DNA of 64,000 bases from an uncultured Alistipes sp. (GTDB lineage: Bacteria > Bacteroidota > Bacteroidia > Bacteroidales > Rikenellaceae), in assembly GCA_937899895.1 (NCBI GenBank), contig CALBQR010000062.1, positions 1 to 64,000 on the forward strand. Reading direction: 5' to 3'. Below, piece after piece: positions 15,566-27,060 of the stretch (positions are counted from its first letter, which is position 1; every line of letters begins with the position of its first letter). A program made the translations under genes and the position numbers. Under the pieces are notes generated by a model. That model worked only from the letters and a program-made list of their open reading frames with translations. It was not told where the DNA came from and searched no databases.

Positions 15566-16687
15566 ATGAAGAAATTGGCAATTTTGGCATTGATTTGTAT
15601 GCTTGCGGAATCGTGCGGCGATAGTGATGCTCCGACCCTGTTCCCACAAGAGGATTTCCAAACAACAGTAGACGGCAAAGATGTATCATTATATACATTG
15701 AAGGCGGGCGATATAACTATGCAGGTAACCAACTTTGGTGCCCGTGTGGTATCGTTGTGGACCCCGGACAGAGAGGGTAAACTTGATGACATCGTATTGG
15801 GTTACAACAACATTGACAATTATGTGAATAATCCTGGCGAGCGTTTCCTTGGCGCTGTGGTAGGTCCTTATGCAAACAGAATTGCAAACGGCACATACAC
15901 CATTGGTGAAGAGGTTTACAACTTCCCACAGAACAACAACGGGCAGACATTGCACGGAGGACTTAAAGGTCTTGATATGGTGGTATGGGACGTAAAGGAG
16001 GTGACGGAGAACTCGATTGTGCTGTTCTATCTTCGTCCCGACGGTCAGGACGGAATGCCCGGAAACCTTGCAATAACAATGACCTATACGCTTACACCCG
16101 AAAATGAGTTCAAGGTAGACTATCTTGCAACAACCGACAAGGCTACTCACGTGAACATCTCGCACCACTCATTCTTCAACCTGAAAGGTGAAGGCAACGG
16201 TACAATAGAGGACTTGGAGATGGTAATCAACGCTTCGGCCATAACGCCTATAAATGAGGTACTTATCCCTTCGGGCGAGATTGCTGACATTACGGGAACC
16301 CCGTTTGATTTCCGCCAGCCCCATATTATTGGCGAGAGAATAAATGCCGACAATGAGCAGATTAAGTTTGGTGCAGGTTATGACCACAACTGGGTGCTTG
16401 ACAAACAGACCGACGGCGTTGAGTTTGCGGCATCGGTCTATGAGGCAAATTCAGGCAGATTTATGTCAGTGTATACCGACCAGCCGGGTATGCAGTTTTA
16501 CAGCGGAAACTTCTTCGACGGAACGACCAAAGGAAAATATGACAAGGAGTTGCGTTACCGTGAGTCGATTGCATTGGAGACCCAGAAATTCCCCGATACA
16601 CCCAATCACAGCAATTTCCCCTCGACACTGCTTAACCCCGGACAGACGTATACTCATACCTGCATATATAAATTTGAAGTCAAATAG
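15566..16687 (+). CDS. galM: Aldose 1-epimerase GalM, predicted lipoprotein
   Basis: This 373-residue mutarotase interconverts alpha and beta anomers of galactose or glucose. Catalytic residues visible are the histidine pair in NISHHSFFNL (H200, H201) and E338 in ALETQKFPD; GPYANRI and GGLKGLD are also typical. The N-terminus MKKLAILALICMLAESC is a lipoprotein-type signal, with C17 followed by GDSD, an acidic stretch like that of Bacteroidota surface lipoproteins. The lipobox is not perfect (AESC). So the enzyme probably acts in the periplasm or at the surface next to the two GH2 enzymes rather than in the cytosol. It lies between galK and the LacZ-type gene in the operon. Confidence 0.9.
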   Translation: MKKLAILALICMLAESCGDSDAPTLFPQEDFQTTVDGKDVSLYTLKAGDITMQVTNFGARVVSLWTPDREGKLDDIVLGYNNIDNYVNNPGERFLGAVVGPYANRIANGTYTIGEEVYNFPQNNNGQTLHGGLKGLDMVVWDVKEVTENSIVLFYLRPDGQDGMPGNLAITMTYTLTPENEFKVDYLATTDKATHVNISHHSFFNLKGEGNGTIEDLEMVINASAITPINEVLIPSGEIADITGTPFDFRQPHIIGERINADNEQIKFGAGYDHNWVLDKQTDGVEFAASVYEANSGRFMSVYTDQPGMQFYSGNFFDGTTKGKYDKELRYRESIALETQKFPDTPNHSNFPSTLLNPGQTYTHTCIYKFEVK

Positions 16688-16693
16688 TATTAG

Positions 16694-19807
<3,114 letters not shown>

Positions 19808-19910
19808 CTAAGTTGAGTTTGTTGTAAGAACTGCGGCAGCGGAGTATTTCGACTTTTCTTGTCGTTTTGGCGTCGACTGCTGATTTCAGAGCAATATACA
19901 ACAAAAGAGA

Positions 19911-19945
19911 AAAGCCTTGATATTCGTTGAATATCAAGGCTTTTT
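19911..19945 (+). terminator. Intrinsic terminator of the galactose operon
   Basis: A perfect 15-bp stem (19911-19925 with 19929-19943) with loop GTT ends in a T run. It lies 104 nt after the LacZ-type stop codon. Confidence 0.9.
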
Positions 19946-19979
19946 ATTAGTTAGACCAACACAACCACCATGAATCAAA

Positions 19980-20040
19980 AAATAATATAGGAATCCTTTT
20001 GGGACTCCTTATATTTTTTGTTTCTTTCGTGATTCCAGCG
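19980..20040 (+). terminator. Second terminator, inverted copy of 8604-8660
   Basis: The hairpin (19984-20015) is followed by a T-rich tract on the plus strand. Sequence identity with the element after the GH3 gene extends beyond the hairpin, including the downstream T tract and a GATTCC flank. Confidence 0.7.
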
Positions 20041-20099
20041 GGATTCGACCCCACTCCAAAACCACTGCATCGGGTGTGCGAGCAGTAGCTTTGCGGCTA

Positions 20100-21287
20100 T
20101 TATTTTATTGATATTTCGTTAGTTATCTCTTCTGCGTTGGCATTGGTTATCTTGTAAACAATCTTATCTGTGCCAACCTCTACATCCATTCGTGCGCGGT
20201 TTGGATTGCAGACTATTGGGAAGTTACTGCCACAGATAGCATCGCCAGCCTCACTGAAACGATACTCGTGGATATGTCCGCATAGCATTAGGTCAATATT
20301 TGCGCTGTTGAGTATCGGAATAAAGAGGCGCGCAATCTCTGCCTCGCCGTGCCAGCCGCTGCTACTTGGTGGAATGTGGATTATTACGACCCTTGCTCGC
20401 GCATTTTTGCACTCTTGGCTATTAACAACCTCTTTGAGCCACTCTGCCTCCTGCTTGCGGTAGTTGTCAAAACGTACAAGGTCATAATACTCAATGTCAT
20501 TGTCGGGTTTATCCTCGCCACCATCAAGAACTATAAAGAACACACCACCGTGGCTAATAGTGTAGTATGGCTGCCCCGTAGATGTTGGGAAGTAGTCGTA
20601 GAAGGCCGCAGCGTGCTCTCCGCGAGTCTCGTGGTTTCCACGCGCGATATATAGAGGTACTTGCGTTGCAAATTGAGCCACAGATGGAGCAATAACGCTC
20701 TGAACGAGTTGCTCCTCGCTTGCCAATATACTGACCATATCACCATTGTAGAGGACAAAGTCGTAATTTTGAGGTGTGATAATCTCCTTTGAGAATAGCT
20801 GCTCAAGCACTTCAGGCTTGTCGTGGAAATCGTTGCCCATAGCAAAACGTACGGTTTGAGCCTTGTCGCTCAATGTTCGCATAAAGTATGGCTTGCGGCG
20901 GTAGACGTCGCTACCCTTTCCCTCGCTGTAGTATAGGCGATCATTCTTGGGGTTGAGAAATACAGCTTTATTGAGCACTCTGTATCGATATGACGTGCCG
21001 GCATCAAGGCCTGTAACCTTAACCTTATGCCAACGACCCACAACCCTACGGCCGTGAACGGTGTGGAAAAACTGCTCTCGGGCGGTGTTGTAGAAGTGTG
21101 TGCCGTCATCAGGTGCAACCTCTACCCAACTTACGGCGTCGCAGTCGGTCTGCCAAACCACTGTAAACTCACTCTGTGAGCAGGCCTGAATATATGGGCC
21201 TGCGATAATCTTTGGAGCTTTTACCCCTTCAGCAGCTGCAAACGTTGCAATGCCGAGGGCAAATATTAGTGCAATAAATCGTCTCAT
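20100..21287 (-). CDS. Secreted metallophosphoesterase with N-terminal Fn3-like domain
   Basis: This 395-residue protein has a signal peptide (MRRFIALIFALGIATFAAAEG), an N-terminal fibronectin-like domain as in purple acid phosphatases, and a calcineurin-like phosphoesterase domain. Metal-site motifs are NDFHDKP, YNGDMVS, RGNHETRGEH, IHIPPSS and CGHIHEYRF. It should remove phosphate from small esters or proteins in the periplasm. I chose ATG 21287 because it starts the signal peptide; a longer frame runs through promoter sequence. A TATCTTTG box at 21293-21300 lies only 5 bp before this ATG, so the mRNA would have almost no leader. It is a single gene next to decayed fragments. Confidence 0.85.
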   Translation of the reverse strand: MRRFIALIFALGIATFAAAEGVKAPKIIAGPYIQACSQSEFTVVWQTDCDAVSWVEVAPDDGTHFYNTAREQFFHTVHGRRVVGRWHKVKVTGLDAGTSYRYRVLNKAVFLNPKNDRLYYSEGKGSDVYRRKPYFMRTLSDKAQTVRFAMGNDFHDKPEVLEQLFSKEIITPQNYDFVLYNGDMVSILASEEQLVQSVIAPSVAQFATQVPLYIARGNHETRGEHAAAFYDYFPTSTGQPYYTISHGGVFFIVLDGGEDKPDNDIEYYDLVRFDNYRKQEAEWLKEVVNSQECKNARARVVIIHIPPSSSGWHGEAEIARLFIPILNSANIDLMLCGHIHEYRFSEAGDAICGSNFPIVCNPNRARMDVEVGTDKIVYKITNANAEEITNEISIK

Positions 21288-21369
21288 AGCTACAAAGATA
21301 AGAAATTTATCTGAAAATCCTGCATTGGCGCACACTTTGCGCGATCTATGCGTTGCAAAATCGGAAGTT

Positions 21370-21504
21370 ATGCCAGTTACTTCAAAGTTGCAAGCCATAC
21401 AAGCTGCCCTTCTTGAAGGCGTTACACTTGTGGCGGCGTCAAAGTTTGATCCTGCCCGCGTGGCACTTGCGGCCGTTATCCGTGATAACCATGGCCCATG
21501 TTAG
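21370..21504 (+). pseudogene. YggS-like (PLP-homeostasis protein) N-terminal fragment
   Basis: The 44-codon frame reads MPVTSKLQAIQAALLEGVTL and then VAASKFDPA. That matches the start of YggS/PROSC proteins, where V.LVAVSK..P carries the PLP-binding lysine. Intact family members are about 220 residues; here the frame diverges after the lysine motif and stops. I judge it a truncated remnant. Confidence 0.5.
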
Positions 21505-21674
21505 GCTACCGCTCCTTGACTAACTTGAGTTCCTTACCCTTACAGCCTCTATTACTACCGTAAAGCGATTTCCCCAACGCCTGCCACAACCTCCGCCACG
21601 AATTTACCAGATAAATACTCTCGTGCTCTCTCAATATTCATTTTGAGGCAGTTCATCCCTATCAATCCTCAAAA

Positions 21675-21707
21675 AAAGCGGCAGCCACCGCAAAGTAGCT
21701 GCTGCCT
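21675..21707 (-). terminator. Terminator after the BspA-like fragment
   Basis: On the minus strand GGCAGC and GCTGCC pair around a 15-nt loop and a GC followed by seven T comes next. It probably belonged to the degraded leucine-rich-repeat gene just upstream. Confidence 0.55.
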
Positions 21708-21773
21708 TTCACATTGTAATTAATCAAATTAAGTATACTACGCTTGAACTATTAAATTACTGCTTTGACACAA

Positions 21774-21896
21774 TTAGAATTTGTATCCTGTCATTCGGTT
21801 AGCATACGTACTCCATCCATCAGCGGCCTTATATAAATCTACAGACTGATCTGGCACATAGACCTGCTCAATATTGCTACATAATGCGTCTTTGCA
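21774..21896 (-). pseudogene. C-terminal fragment of a BspA-like leucine-rich-repeat protein
   Basis: Forty codons after an in-frame stop read CKDALCSNIEQVYVPDQSVD and then LYKAADGWSTYANRM, ending GYKF. VYVP..SV..YK.A.GWS.YA is the standard last repeat of Bacteroidales BspA-type (LRR_5) surface proteins. The rest of the gene is missing, but its terminator survives at 21675-21707. Confidence 0.6.
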
Positions 21897-22002
21897 CTAG
21901 TATCGTATCCGAAGCAACTATATTCGCCATATAGTTCTATAAAAATAGATATATTATATCGAATCGCAAAGCCCTTCACCATACTCTACGCTTTTTAGTG
22001 TG

Positions 22003-22042
22003 AAAAATATTAAGGAGTGTCTTTCGAGGCACTCCTTAATAT
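22003..22042 (-). terminator. Intrinsic terminator of the cyd operon
   Basis: A 13-bp stem (22007-22019 with 22030-22042) is followed on the minus strand by five T. It starts 21 nt past the cydB stop codon. Confidence 0.85.
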
Positions 22043-22062
22043 TACCAGTAACGATTTTTGAA

Positions 22063-23205
22063 TTAATATTTCTCCGAGTTGTTCAGTTCTTCGGTGGTGA
22101 GGGATTTTTTGTCCATCTTATGCCAGAAGTAGGCAATATAGGCCACAACGAACGGAATGATAAGCGACACAACTGCCATCGTGCGGAGTGTAAATTCGCT
22201 TGAGCAACTATTGGTCAGCGTGAGCGATGCTTGCAAATCATAGGTCGATGGGTAATAGGCTGTATTGTTATAGCCGGCAACCATAAAGAGTGCCATCACA
22301 GCCAATACCGTACCGGGTGCTGCCAGCCAGATACCGCGCTTGAAGTTCGGCTTCACAAGCGTCAGTACAACACCGCCAACCAACAATACTGCTCCAACAA
22401 GGAACATTGCCAACACCGCAGGCATCTGCAAGAAATTATGCAGATATTTGTACTTCTCCATAAAGACTACGCCCTCGGCATCAACCGCGAAGCCATCCAT
22501 CGTAAGCAGTTTAACAAGGATAAACACCAGCAACAACACGAAGCACACGAAGCTGATCAAGAGGCTACGACGTAGTTGTGTCGCGAGTTTATCGTTGTTG
22601 ATATTGTTGATCATATAAAGCGCGCCCAGACTAATAGCCAAGCACAGCACCATCAAACCAAATCCGACATTAAATGGCTCGGCCACAGCTTCAAGACCGT
22701 GCCAATTGTTTGCCCAACTGCTGATTGTTGGAGCGGCGATATTGCCAACAGCACTCTTATTGACCATAAACTGCGAACCCGTAAAGAAGGTACCTACCGC
22801 CGTTCCGATCAGCAGCGGAGCAAGGCATCCATTGAGCATCAGGAATGTGCGGAAGGCATTCTTACCGAGCAGATTACCTGCTTTACCCTGAAATTCGTAC
22901 GAAACGGCCTGGAAAACGAATGTGATCAGAATCAATATCCAAACCCAATATGCGCCGCCGAAGCTGGTGCTGTAGAAGAGCGGGAACGATGCAAAGAATG
23001 CCCCACCAAAAGTTACCAACGTAGTGAATGTCAGTTCCCACTTGCGACCTGTCGAGTTGATGATCAGTTCGCGCTCGGCCTCATCCTTACCTGCAAAGAA
23101 GATCAGCGCATTGCCACCCTGCACAAAGAGCAAAAAGACCAATAGTCCGCCCAGCAGAGCTATCAGAAGCCACCAATATTGCTGTAAAAATATATAGTCA
23201 ATCAT
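22063..23205 (-). CDS. cydB: Cytochrome bd oxidase subunit II CydB
   Basis: This 380-residue integral membrane protein is the second subunit of cytochrome bd quinol oxidase, which reduces oxygen to water with electrons from (mena)quinol. It begins MIDYIFLQQYWWLLIALLGG and has eight or more hydrophobic segments spread over the whole length. QGGNALIF in the first helices and the FQGKAGNLLGKNAF region are typical. It lies 12 bp downstream of cydA in the DUF4492-cydA-cydB operon and is followed by a strong terminator. In gut Bacteroidales this oxidase allows growth at nanomolar oxygen. Confidence 0.93.
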   Translation of the reverse strand: MIDYIFLQQYWWLLIALLGGLLVFLLFVQGGNALIFFAGKDEAERELIINSTGRKWELTFTTLVTFGGAFFASFPLFYSTSFGGAYWVWILILITFVFQAVSYEFQGKAGNLLGKNAFRTFLMLNGCLAPLLIGTAVGTFFTGSQFMVNKSAVGNIAAPTISSWANNWHGLEAVAEPFNVGFGLMVLCLAISLGALYMINNINNDKLATQLRRSLLISFVCFVLLLVFILVKLLTMDGFAVDAEGVVFMEKYKYLHNFLQMPAVLAMFLVGAVLLVGGVVLTLVKPNFKRGIWLAAPGTVLAVMALFMVAGYNNTAYYPSTYDLQASLTLTNSCSSEFTLRTMAVVSLIIPFVVAYIAYFWHKMDKKSLTTEELNNSEKY

Positions 23206-23217
23206 AACGAATTGTTT

Positions 23218-24705
23218 TTAGTTATTATCAATCTCAGGACCCTTCTTAATAGCCTTCATCAAAATACGCAACTCGATAGCCAGGAAGAGAGTGAAGATAG
23301 CGACAAAGATGAAGAATGTGGTCTGCACAGCCGCAACACTTACACTCGACACCGCCGCCTTAACGGGCAACAGGCCCTCGATTACCCAGGGCTGACGACC
23401 CACTTCGGCCACTATCCAGCCAGCCTGACCGGCTATATATACCAGCGGAATCGACAACAAAGCGGCCCACTGCAACCAAGTCATCGACGCAAGGCGTTTC
23501 TTGTAGTTTGCCCACAGCACAACGCCCATAAGCAGTAACAACGCACCGCCAAGTCCGACCATAACGCGGAATGCCCAATATACCAAACCTACGGGAGGAA
23601 CAAGCTCCTCGCGCGAGTCGATATATCCATATCCGAAGTAATCGATATTATCATCCAACACTGCGCGAGCCTCGGCTGCCGCCGCAGGATCGCTGTCGCT
23701 CAATGCTCGATACTCGCCAAAGGCCTCGATAGCGCGCTTACCGCGCTCGATCTTCTCCTCGGCCGAAGGCATTACCTCCCCACTCGGAGTGGTGTAACCA
23801 TCAAGCAGATTGTTTATACCAGGGACATAACCATTGATATCGTGCGTCGCGAGCACCGAAAGTACGCCCGGCACCTCTACACCCGGCACAATAGAGAAGG
23901 GCGCACGCTCACCGCCATTCTCCAATCCCTCGGCTGCGGCGAGCTTCATAGGCTGATATTCGGCAACATGTACCGCCGAGCTATCACCGCTAAACATAAC
24001 GGCAAATGTACCGACAATACCCACGATAGCCGATACGCGGATACTTGCCAACGCGAAACGCTCCTCACGCTTTTTGAGCAGATACCAGCAACTCACGCCA
24101 ATAGCGAATATCGCACCCGTCATCCAACCGCTAAATACCGAGTGGAAGAATTTCGAGATTGCCACAGGATTGAGCACCAACGCCCAGAAATCGACCATCT
24201 CGTGGCGCACCGTATCGGGATTAAACTCCATACCCACAGGATGTTGCATCCAGCTATTGGCAACGAGAATCCATATCGCCGAGATCGCCGCACCGATACC
24301 CGTCATCCATGTTGCTACAAGGTGAGTACGCTTGCTCACCTTCTCCCAGCCGAAGAACATCACAGCAAAGAACGTCGCCTCCATAAAGAAGGCCAAGATA
24401 CCCTCAATGGCAAGCGGAGCGCCAAATATATCACCCACAAACCACGAATAATTACTGAAATTGGTACCAAACTCAAACTCCAAGATGATACCCGTAGCGA
24501 TACCGACCGCGAAGTTAATACCGAAGATCTTCATCCAGAATTTGGAGGTCTTCTTCCAAAACTCATCGCCCGTAGCGACATAGATGGTCTCCATAATTGC
24601 CATTATCACAGCGAGTCCCAGCGTCAGCGGAACAAAGAGCCAATGATAACCGGCTGTCATTGCAAATTGCAATCTCGACCAATTGACCAATGCGGATTCT
24701 ACCAT
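23218..24705 (-). CDS. cydA: Cytochrome bd oxidase subunit I CydA
   Basis: This 495-residue subunit carries the haem groups and the quinol site. It begins MVESALVNWSRLQFAMTAGYHWLFVPLTLG, with the conserved axial histidine in GYHWLF, has the usual nine or so membrane helices, a periplasmic Q-loop region (about 255-350), and the conserved GWIVAEVGRQPW motif near residue 400. Gene order and 12-bp spacing to cydB are normal. A DUF4492 gene lies 25 bp upstream and shares the promoter at 24968-24998. Confidence 0.95.
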   Translation of the reverse strand: MVESALVNWSRLQFAMTAGYHWLFVPLTLGLAVIMAIMETIYVATGDEFWKKTSKFWMKIFGINFAVGIATGIILEFEFGTNFSNYSWFVGDIFGAPLAIEGILAFFMEATFFAVMFFGWEKVSKRTHLVATWMTGIGAAISAIWILVANSWMQHPVGMEFNPDTVRHEMVDFWALVLNPVAISKFFHSVFSGWMTGAIFAIGVSCWYLLKKREERFALASIRVSAIVGIVGTFAVMFSGDSSAVHVAEYQPMKLAAAEGLENGGERAPFSIVPGVEVPGVLSVLATHDINGYVPGINNLLDGYTTPSGEVMPSAEEKIERGKRAIEAFGEYRALSDSDPAAAAEARAVLDDNIDYFGYGYIDSREELVPPVGLVYWAFRVMVGLGGALLLLMGVVLWANYKKRLASMTWLQWAALLSIPLVYIAGQAGWIVAEVGRQPWVIEGLLPVKAAVSSVSVAAVQTTFFIFVAIFTLFLAIELRILMKAIKKGPEIDNN

Positions 24706-24730
24706 AGCGTTATTAGATTTAAGATGGTTA

Positions 24731-24946
24731 TTAATATTTTATCGGATTGATAAGTTCATTACTTACGTGTTCGATCTTCTGTTCCTCGCTCTTACCTGCA
24801 AGTACGGGCTTAAAGAAGAAGGCTCTCAATACCAGAAACAGCAACACGACCTTGAGCAGGATCAACCACCAAAGTTGCCTGCCCCAAGTCATATTTTTGA
24901 AGCCCTCGACATAGAAATTATATACTGCCAAAACCGCTCGTTTCAT
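24731..24946 (-). CDS. DUF4492 small membrane protein of the cyd operon
   Basis: This 71-residue protein has one strong membrane helix (LWWLILLKVVLLFLVLRAFF, about 25-44) with a charged C-terminal tail. It matches the DUF4492 proteins that precede cydAB in many Bacteroidota. The genetic link suggests an accessory or assembly role for cytochrome bd, analogous in position though not in sequence to CydX. It is the first gene of the operon, 25 bp before cydA. Confidence 0.85.
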   Translation of the reverse strand: MKRAVLAVYNFYVEGFKNMTWGRQLWWLILLKVVLLFLVLRAFFFKPVLAGKSEEQKIEHVSNELINPIKY

Positions 24947-24967
24947 CGTTCACCAGCTTTTACACCT

Positions 24968-24998
24968 TAAAGGTAAAAACATTTTTAGAAAAATCAAA
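24968..24998 (-). promoter_or_regulatory. Promoter of the cyd operon
   Basis: On the minus strand TTTG (24998-24995), 19 bp, then TACCTTTA (24975-24968), one mismatch to the -7 consensus. Confidence 0.6.
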
Positions 24999-25084
24999 AT
25001 CACTCGTAGCCACAAATTCGTTTATATAACCCTATACAAACAATTAAACTCTTGAGCGATGTCCCATTATTGCTATTTTTTTCA

Positions 25085-25092
25085 TAAATTTG
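25085..25092 (+). promoter_or_regulatory. -7 box before the esterase gene
   Basis: TAAATTTG on the plus strand matches TAnnTTTG and gives a leader of about 100 nt to ATG 25197. The -33 element is unclear. Confidence 0.4.
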
Positions 25093-25196
25093 TTTCGGCG
25101 AATAGGACAAGAGGGTTATTGAAGCGACACGAAAATCAATCGAGCCTCTATCGCCATAAGTAACGCAATAAAAAATAAACGCTAAACATTTAAGAT

Positions 25197-26075
25197 ATGA
25201 AAAAACTTGTGGCACTTTTGGTGTTTTGCTTCTGCTTTGGGAGTATGGCTATGGCGAACGGATTGGAGGGGAATGGCACTCTGACCGAGCACACTATCAA
25301 GCACAAAGGCGTTGAATACACCTACTATCTTTACACCCCGAAGAATCTGCCGAAAGGAGCACCGCTGGTCATTGTGTTTCACGGTTACGGTGCGCGCAAT
25401 GTGCCTGCATTAAGTTTCGGATTTAACCCCATTGCCGACCAGAATGGCTTTGCTGTATGCTATCCACGCGGACCAAAAGATTTTAAGGATGCAGCGTGTT
25501 GGGCCGTAGGCTACTCGTTCCACATCGAGAAGGGTTGGGAGCGCGACGATGTAGGTTTTGCGATAAAATTGGTTCGTCATCTGCAAAAGCAATACGGTTT
25601 CTCAAAGCACAACATCTTTGCCACAGGCCACTCAAACGGCGGCGAGATGAGCTACCTTCTGGCATACAAAGCCTCGCACATCTTTGCGGCCGTAGCTCCG
25701 ATTTCGGGTTTGACGATGGAGTGGATGTACCGCGAATTGAAGGCCAAACGCCCCATTCCGCTGTTGGAGATACACGGCACGAACGATGTAGTTTCAAAAT
25801 GGGAGGGCGACCCCGACAACAAAGATGGCTGGGGCGAGTATATTGCCGTGCCGCGCGCTGTCGCCTATTGGGCCGCGGTAAACCGCTGTACGCACGAGAT
25901 CTGCGAAGAGTTGCCCCTGATCAACAACAAGGTGATTGCACACCGTTACGTCGATGGCATTGGCGGCAATCAGGTGTGGCTCTATGAGGTTGTCGGAGGC
26001 TCGCACGCTTGGGCCGATAAGGATATGAACCCCGCAGCCGAGATATGGAAGTTTTTCAGTATGTATCTCAAATAG
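25197..26075 (+). CDS. Secreted LpqC/polyhydroxybutyrate-depolymerase-type esterase
   Basis: This 292-residue alpha/beta hydrolase has a signal peptide (about 1-20, ending AMAN) and lacks a lipobox, so it is periplasmic or exported. The catalytic triad is visible: S146 in GHSNGGE, D197 in HGTNDV and H270 in GGSHAWA. VIVFHGYGAR is the oxyanion-hole strand. Such enzymes (LpqC, PHB depolymerase-like, feruloyl-esterase-like) cleave acyl or aryl esters; in a gut bacterium removal of feruloyl or acetyl groups from plant glycans is a reasonable guess. It is a single gene ending at a strong terminator shared with the convergent atp operon. Confidence 0.85.
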   Translation: MKKLVALLVFCFCFGSMAMANGLEGNGTLTEHTIKHKGVEYTYYLYTPKNLPKGAPLVIVFHGYGARNVPALSFGFNPIADQNGFAVCYPRGPKDFKDAACWAVGYSFHIEKGWERDDVGFAIKLVRHLQKQYGFSKHNIFATGHSNGGEMSYLLAYKASHIFAAVAPISGLTMEWMYRELKAKRPIPLLEIHGTNDVVSKWEGDPDNKDGWGEYIAVPRAVAYWAAVNRCTHEICEELPLINNKVIAHRYVDGIGGNQVWLYEVVGGSHAWADKDMNPAAEIWKFFSMYLK

Positions 26076-26127
26076 AGTATCTAACGTTCAAATCCATACA
26101 AAGGATTTCGCTCCTCGAAAAACAAAA

Positions 26128-26162
26128 CACCTGCCTAAATGATTTAGGCAGGTATTTTTTAT
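26128..26162. terminator. Bidirectional terminator between the esterase gene and the atp operon
   Basis: A perfect stem of at least 11 bp (ACCTGCCTAAA/TTTAGGCAGGT) has a T run on the plus side and a T-rich tract on the minus side. It lies between the stop codons at 26075 and 26200. Confidence 0.88.
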
Positions 26163-26199
26163 TTCAGCAAAGCATTAAACGACGGTCTATCAAGCGACG

Positions 26200-27057
26200 C
26201 TACTCGTGCGAAGTGATATCGGCCAACTCGTCGGTAATAGCCTGCTGGCGACGCTTATTATAGGTCAGGCGCAGTTCATCAAGCAGGTCGTTGGCATTGT
26301 CCGACGCGGTCTGCATCGCAACCGTACGGGCGGCGTGCTCCGAGGTCGTATTATCGAGCAAAATCTCATACAGACGTGTCTTCACAGCGTATGGAACAAC
26401 ACTTGCCAACAGCTCCTCGACCGAAGGTTCAAAGATATACTCAACATCCGTAGCCTCTGCCGCAGCCATACTATCAACCGCCATCGGCAACAATTGATCT
26501 GCCACAGAGCTTTGACGCCCCATCGAATGGAAATGGTGATAGACTACCTCCACGCGATCAACACGCTCGGCGGCATACTCCTCCATCAACCATTCGGCCA
26601 ATCGCGCCACCTCGGCATAGGTATAGTCGCCAATCGAGGTCGGGAAATCACGGCACATATCATACTCCGCTTTCGTCGCTGCTGCAACCATCTTCTCGCC
26701 AATGGCGACAACGGTCCGCTGCTCATAACCCTCGTTTGCAAGGCGTTTTTCGGTCTCATTAAGGGTTTTGATCGCCGAAGCGTTAAATCCTCCACACAAC
26801 GACGAATCCGAAGCCAAAGCGACGATAATCGCCCGTCTTTTCGATGTGTGCGGCAGAGTAAAGGGCGATGACACCTCCGCAACGGCACGCAACGTAGCCA
26901 CCATTGCCGACAGACGAGATTCGTACTCGGCAAACGAGGCGGCCGTGCCCTGCACCTTATGCAGTTTAGCCGATGAGACCATCTTCATTGCCGAGGTGAT
27001 CTTCAACGTGCTCTGCACAGAGGCTATACGACCCTTTATCTCTTTAAGTGATGCCAT
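26200..27057 (-). CDS. atpG: ATP synthase F1 subunit gamma
   Basis: The gamma subunit is the central rotating shaft of F1, linking proton flow through the c-ring to catalysis in the beta subunits. This 285-residue protein begins MASLKEIKGRIASVQSTLKI, the standard first helix with the ITSAMKMVSSAKL motif, and ends with the long C-terminal helix (NDLLDELRLTYNKRRQQAIT), both parts of the coiled coil. It is the last gene of the atp operon, 3 bp after atpA. Confidence 0.96.
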   Translation of the reverse strand: MASLKEIKGRIASVQSTLKITSAMKMVSSAKLHKVQGTAASFAEYESRLSAMVATLRAVAEVSSPFTLPHTSKRRAIIVALASDSSLCGGFNASAIKTLNETEKRLANEGYEQRTVVAIGEKMVAAATKAEYDMCRDFPTSIGDYTYAEVARLAEWLMEEYAAERVDRVEVVYHHFHSMGRQSSVADQLLPMAVDSMAAAEATDVEYIFEPSVEELLASVVPYAVKTRLYEILLDNTTSEHAARTVAMQTASDNANDLLDELRLTYNKRRQQAITDELADITSHE

Positions 27058-27060
27058 AGA

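Larger units (their letters stand above)
21288..22062. other. 775-bp region of decayed genes and terminators
   Basis: It contains the metallophosphoesterase promoter box, a YggS-like fragment (21370-21504), a BspA-like fragment (21774-21896) with its old terminator (21675-21707), and the cyd operon terminator (22003-22042). A further short minus-strand frame near 21580-21660 beginning MNIERAREYLSG has no recognisable family. Confidence 0.5.

Noticed and set aside
20028..20056. tRNA-like GGGTCGAATCCC sequence on the minus strand
   Set aside because: It looks like a T-arm, but no anticodon or D-arm precedes it, so it is not a tRNA gene. It may be a remnant.
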